Source: Candidatus Mycobacterium methanotrophicum (GTDB lineage Bacteria > Actinomycetota > Actinomycetes > Mycobacteriales > Mycobacteriaceae). From it: a DNA stretch of 64,000 bases. The stretch lies in contig NZ_CP097320.1 in assembly GCF_023515995.1 (NCBI RefSeq), positions 3,596,001 to 3,660,000 on the forward strand, written 5' to 3'. The position numbers and the translations under genes were made by a program. The notes beneath the pieces are model-generated. The model was not told the DNA's origin. It ran no database searches and saw nothing but the letters and a program-made list of their open reading frames with translations. Of the stretch, positions 62,057 to 64,000 are shown one piece after another; the stretch's first letter is position 1, and each line of letters starts with the position of its first letter.

Positions 62057-63079
62057 GTGACTGGCTGGCACCCCGACGTCCTACCCGGCTACTGGCAGCT
62101 CACCATCCCGTTGGGTGACGATCCCGACGGCGAGGGCGACGTCGTCGCGACCCTGCTGCGCCGTGGTGACGAAGTGAGGACCACCGATGCCGTGCTGGCC
62201 GTGCACGGATACACCGACTACTTCTTCCACACCCCGCTCGCCGACCACTTTGCCGACCGCGGATTCGCCTTTTATGCGCTCGACCTGCAGAAGTGCGGGC
62301 GGTCGTGGCGGACCGGCCAAACCCCGCACTTCACCACCGACCTGGCCCGCTACGACGCCGAACTCGACCGCGCGCTCGCGGTGATCGGCGAGCAGACCGG
62401 TCCGGCGCGGGTGCTGGTGTACGGCCATTCCGCCGGCGGGTTGATCGTGTCGCTGTGGCTGGACCGGTTGCGTCGGAGACGCAGCAGCAGTGGCGCGTCC
62501 GCACGCGCCGGCGTGACGGGACTGGTGCTCAACAGCCCGTTCCTGGATCTGCCCGGCCCGGCAGTGCTGCGCTGGCCGACGACGACAGCCTTGATCGCCG
62601 CGATCGCCTGCACCGGCGTTAAGCGGGTCGCCCGCTCCCCGAGCGAAAATGCCGGTGGTTACGGCGCCAGCCTGCACCGCGACTACTACGGCGAGTTCGA
62701 CTACAACCTGCAGTGGAAACCGCTGGGCGGCTTCCCCATCACCTTCGGCTGGCTGCGCGCGATCCAGCGTGGCCTGGCGCGGCTGCACCGCGGGCTCGAC
62801 GTCGGCGTGCCGAACCTGATCTTGCGGTCAGATCGCAGCGTGCCGGAAACCGCGGACCCAATCGCTTTGCAATGCGGTGACGCGGTTCTCAACGTGGCAC
62901 ATATCGCCCGCTGGGCCGGCTGCATCGGCAACCACAGCACCATCGTTCCGGTGACCGACGCCAAGCACGACGTGTTCTTGTCGATGCCGCAGCCGCGGAA
63001 GGTAGCCTACCGACAGCTGGACACTTGGCTTGATGACTACCTGGGTGCCACCTCCAACGTCACGTCCGAAAGCGGTTGA
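62057..63079 (+). CDS. Alpha/beta hydrolase (Rv2854-like)
   Basis: This 340-residue hydrolase resembles lysophospholipase/monoglyceride-lipase types: AVLAVHGYTDYFFHTPLADH (oxyanion), FAFYALDLQKCGRS, nucleophile VYGHSAGGLIVSLWL, a likely Asp in LRSDRS or NLILRSD, and catalytic His in TDAKHDVFLS. GTG 62057 is chosen because upstream frame is antitoxin debris. Between mqo and mtr as in M. tuberculosis. Confidence 0.9.
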   Translation: MTGWHPDVLPGYWQLTIPLGDDPDGEGDVVATLLRRGDEVRTTDAVLAVHGYTDYFFHTPLADHFADRGFAFYALDLQKCGRSWRTGQTPHFTTDLARYDAELDRALAVIGEQTGPARVLVYGHSAGGLIVSLWLDRLRRRRSSSGASARAGVTGLVLNSPFLDLPGPAVLRWPTTTALIAAIACTGVKRVARSPSENAGGYGASLHRDYYGEFDYNLQWKPLGGFPITFGWLRAIQRGLARLHRGLDVGVPNLILRSDRSVPETADPIALQCGDAVLNVAHIARWAGCIGNHSTIVPVTDAKHDVFLSMPQPRKVAYRQLDTWLDDYLGATSNVTSESG

Positions 63080-63091
63080 GGGAGCAGACAG

Positions 63092-64000
63092 ATGGAGACC
63101 TACGACCTCGCGATTATCGGAACCGGCTCGGGCAACAGCATTCTCGACGAACGCTACGCCGGCAAACGAGTCGCGATCTGCGAACAGGGAACATTCGGCG
63201 GAACCTGCCTGAACGTCGGATGCATCCCCACCAAGATGTTCGTCTACGCCGCCGAAGTCGCCGAGATCATCCGGGCTGCGGCCCGTTACGGCATCGACGC
63301 GCACATCGACCGGGTGCGCTGGGACGACATCGTCTCGCGCGTCTTCGGGCGCATCGACCCGATCGCGATCGGCGGTGAGGACTATCGACGAGCCTCACCC
63401 AATGTTGACGTCTACGACCGGCACACCCGATTCGGCACGGTCCAGCCCGACGGTCGGTACCTGCTGCGCACCGACGGCGGCGACGAGTTCACCGCCGAGC
63501 AGGTGGTGATTGCCGCTGGCGCGCGACCGATGATCCCGCCGGCCGTCGTCGAATGCGGAGTCCGCTACTACACCAGTGACACCGTCATGCGGGTACCCGA
63601 GTTGCCCGCGCACCTGGTGATCGTCGGGGGCGGTTTTGTGGCAGCCGAATTCGCGCACATCTTCTCCGCACTGGGCGTCCGGATCACCCTGGTGATCCGC
63701 GGCGGCGCCCTGTTACGCCACCTCGATGACACGCTGTGCGAAAGGTTTACCCGCATCGCATCGACCAAATGGGAACTGCGCACCCACCGCAACCTCATCG
63801 GCGCCCAGCAAGACCGCTCCCGCATCGTGCTCGAACTCGACGACGGTTCGACGCTGAGCACCGACGCGCTGCTAGTGGCGACCGGCCGGCGCCCCAACGG
63901 CGATCAGCTGGACGCCGAGCAAGCCGGCATCGAGGTCGACGACGGCCGAATCGTCGTGGATGAATACCAACGAACTTCGGCGCGCAACGTTTTCGCGCTC
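63092..64000 (+). CDS. mtr: Mycothione reductase (C-terminus beyond window)
   Basis: The first 303 residues are seen. The protein is a pyridine-nucleotide disulfide oxidoreductase that reduces mycothiol disulfide with NADPH. N-terminus METYDLAIIGTGSGNSILDE holds FAD; the redox disulfide is GGTCLNVGCIPTKM; the NADPH site is VIVGGGFVAAEFAHIF; and a second FAD contact LLVATGRRPNGD. Redox-partner His and dimer domain are off the right edge. 12 bases after the hydrolase; Rv2855. Confidence 0.96.
   Translation, partial: METYDLAIIGTGSGNSILDERYAGKRVAICEQGTFGGTCLNVGCIPTKMFVYAAEVAEIIRAAARYGIDAHIDRVRWDDIVSRVFGRIDPIAIGGEDYRRASPNVDVYDRHTRFGTVQPDGRYLLRTDGGDEFTAEQVVIAAGARPMIPPAVVECGVRYYTSDTVMRVPELPAHLVIVGGGFVAAEFAHIFSALGVRITLVIRGGALLRHLDDTLCERFTRIASTKWELRTHRNLIGAQQDRSRIVLELDDGSTLSTDALLVATGRRPNGDQLDAEQAGIEVDDGRIVVDEYQRTSARNVFAL

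Overview
The window comes from a slow-growing Mycobacterium. It is GC-rich and carries mycobacterial hallmarks: a 13E12 repeat element, MIRU-type repeats, a PGRS-like glycine repeat protein, pptT, efpA, ephD and mycothione reductase. The gene order follows the M. tuberculosis Rv2756c to Rv2855 segment, with deletions and local insertions. Species cannot be fixed from the sequence alone.

Layout. 1-4739: a type I-like restriction-modification pair (hsdM, cut by the left edge, plus a 650-residue HTH protein) and two paralogous DivIVA-like coiled-coil genes. 4821-6103: dfrA-thyA. 6147-12698: hydrolase, F420-type oxidoreductase, two SDRs, dapB operon, interrupted by three deletion-scarred pseudogenes. 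12727-17338: a decay zone with a broken vapBC, a 13E12 element in two pieces, a secreted lipase, an IS1380-type remnant and an intact vapBC. 17449-20430: a broken reductase, an ephD-like fusion and a broken hydrolase joined to it by a MIRU. 20525-30986: conserved core (aldR/ald, amidase, nitronate monooxygenase, pepR-gpsI, rpsO, ribF, sirR). 31054-35246: IS630 remnant, lipoprotein, truB-pptT-phosphoesterase. 35330-40890: CocE hydrolase, DUF1802, two divergent toxin-antitoxin operons and another decay zone. 40898-43290: PGRS-like protein followed by remnants of parA, an ESX-associated gene and dinF. 43305-50805: nrnA, rbfA, infB, ylxR, nusA, rimP and two envelope proteins. 50884-64000: proS, efpA, cysG-cobB-cobO-chelatase (corrinoid/siroheme), GNAT, mqo, orphan vapB, lipase, mtr (cut by the right edge).

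How it fits together. Housekeeping genes (folate, lysine/peptidoglycan, translation initiation and transcription termination, RNA turnover, tetrapyrroles, menaquinone-linked malate oxidation, mycothiol redox) are intact and often coupled by ATGA or GTGA overlaps. Accessory genes are strikingly eroded. At least ten are present only as the beginning, the end, or both ends joined by an internal deletion, which points to ongoing reductive evolution. Three classes of small repeats are visible: a 61-bp palindromic repeat in three gaps, MIRU-type coupling elements at two gene junctions, and a 57-bp MIRU-like tandem repeat (three units) behind nusA. Rv numbers are given from general knowledge of M. 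tuberculosis H37Rv, not from a search.
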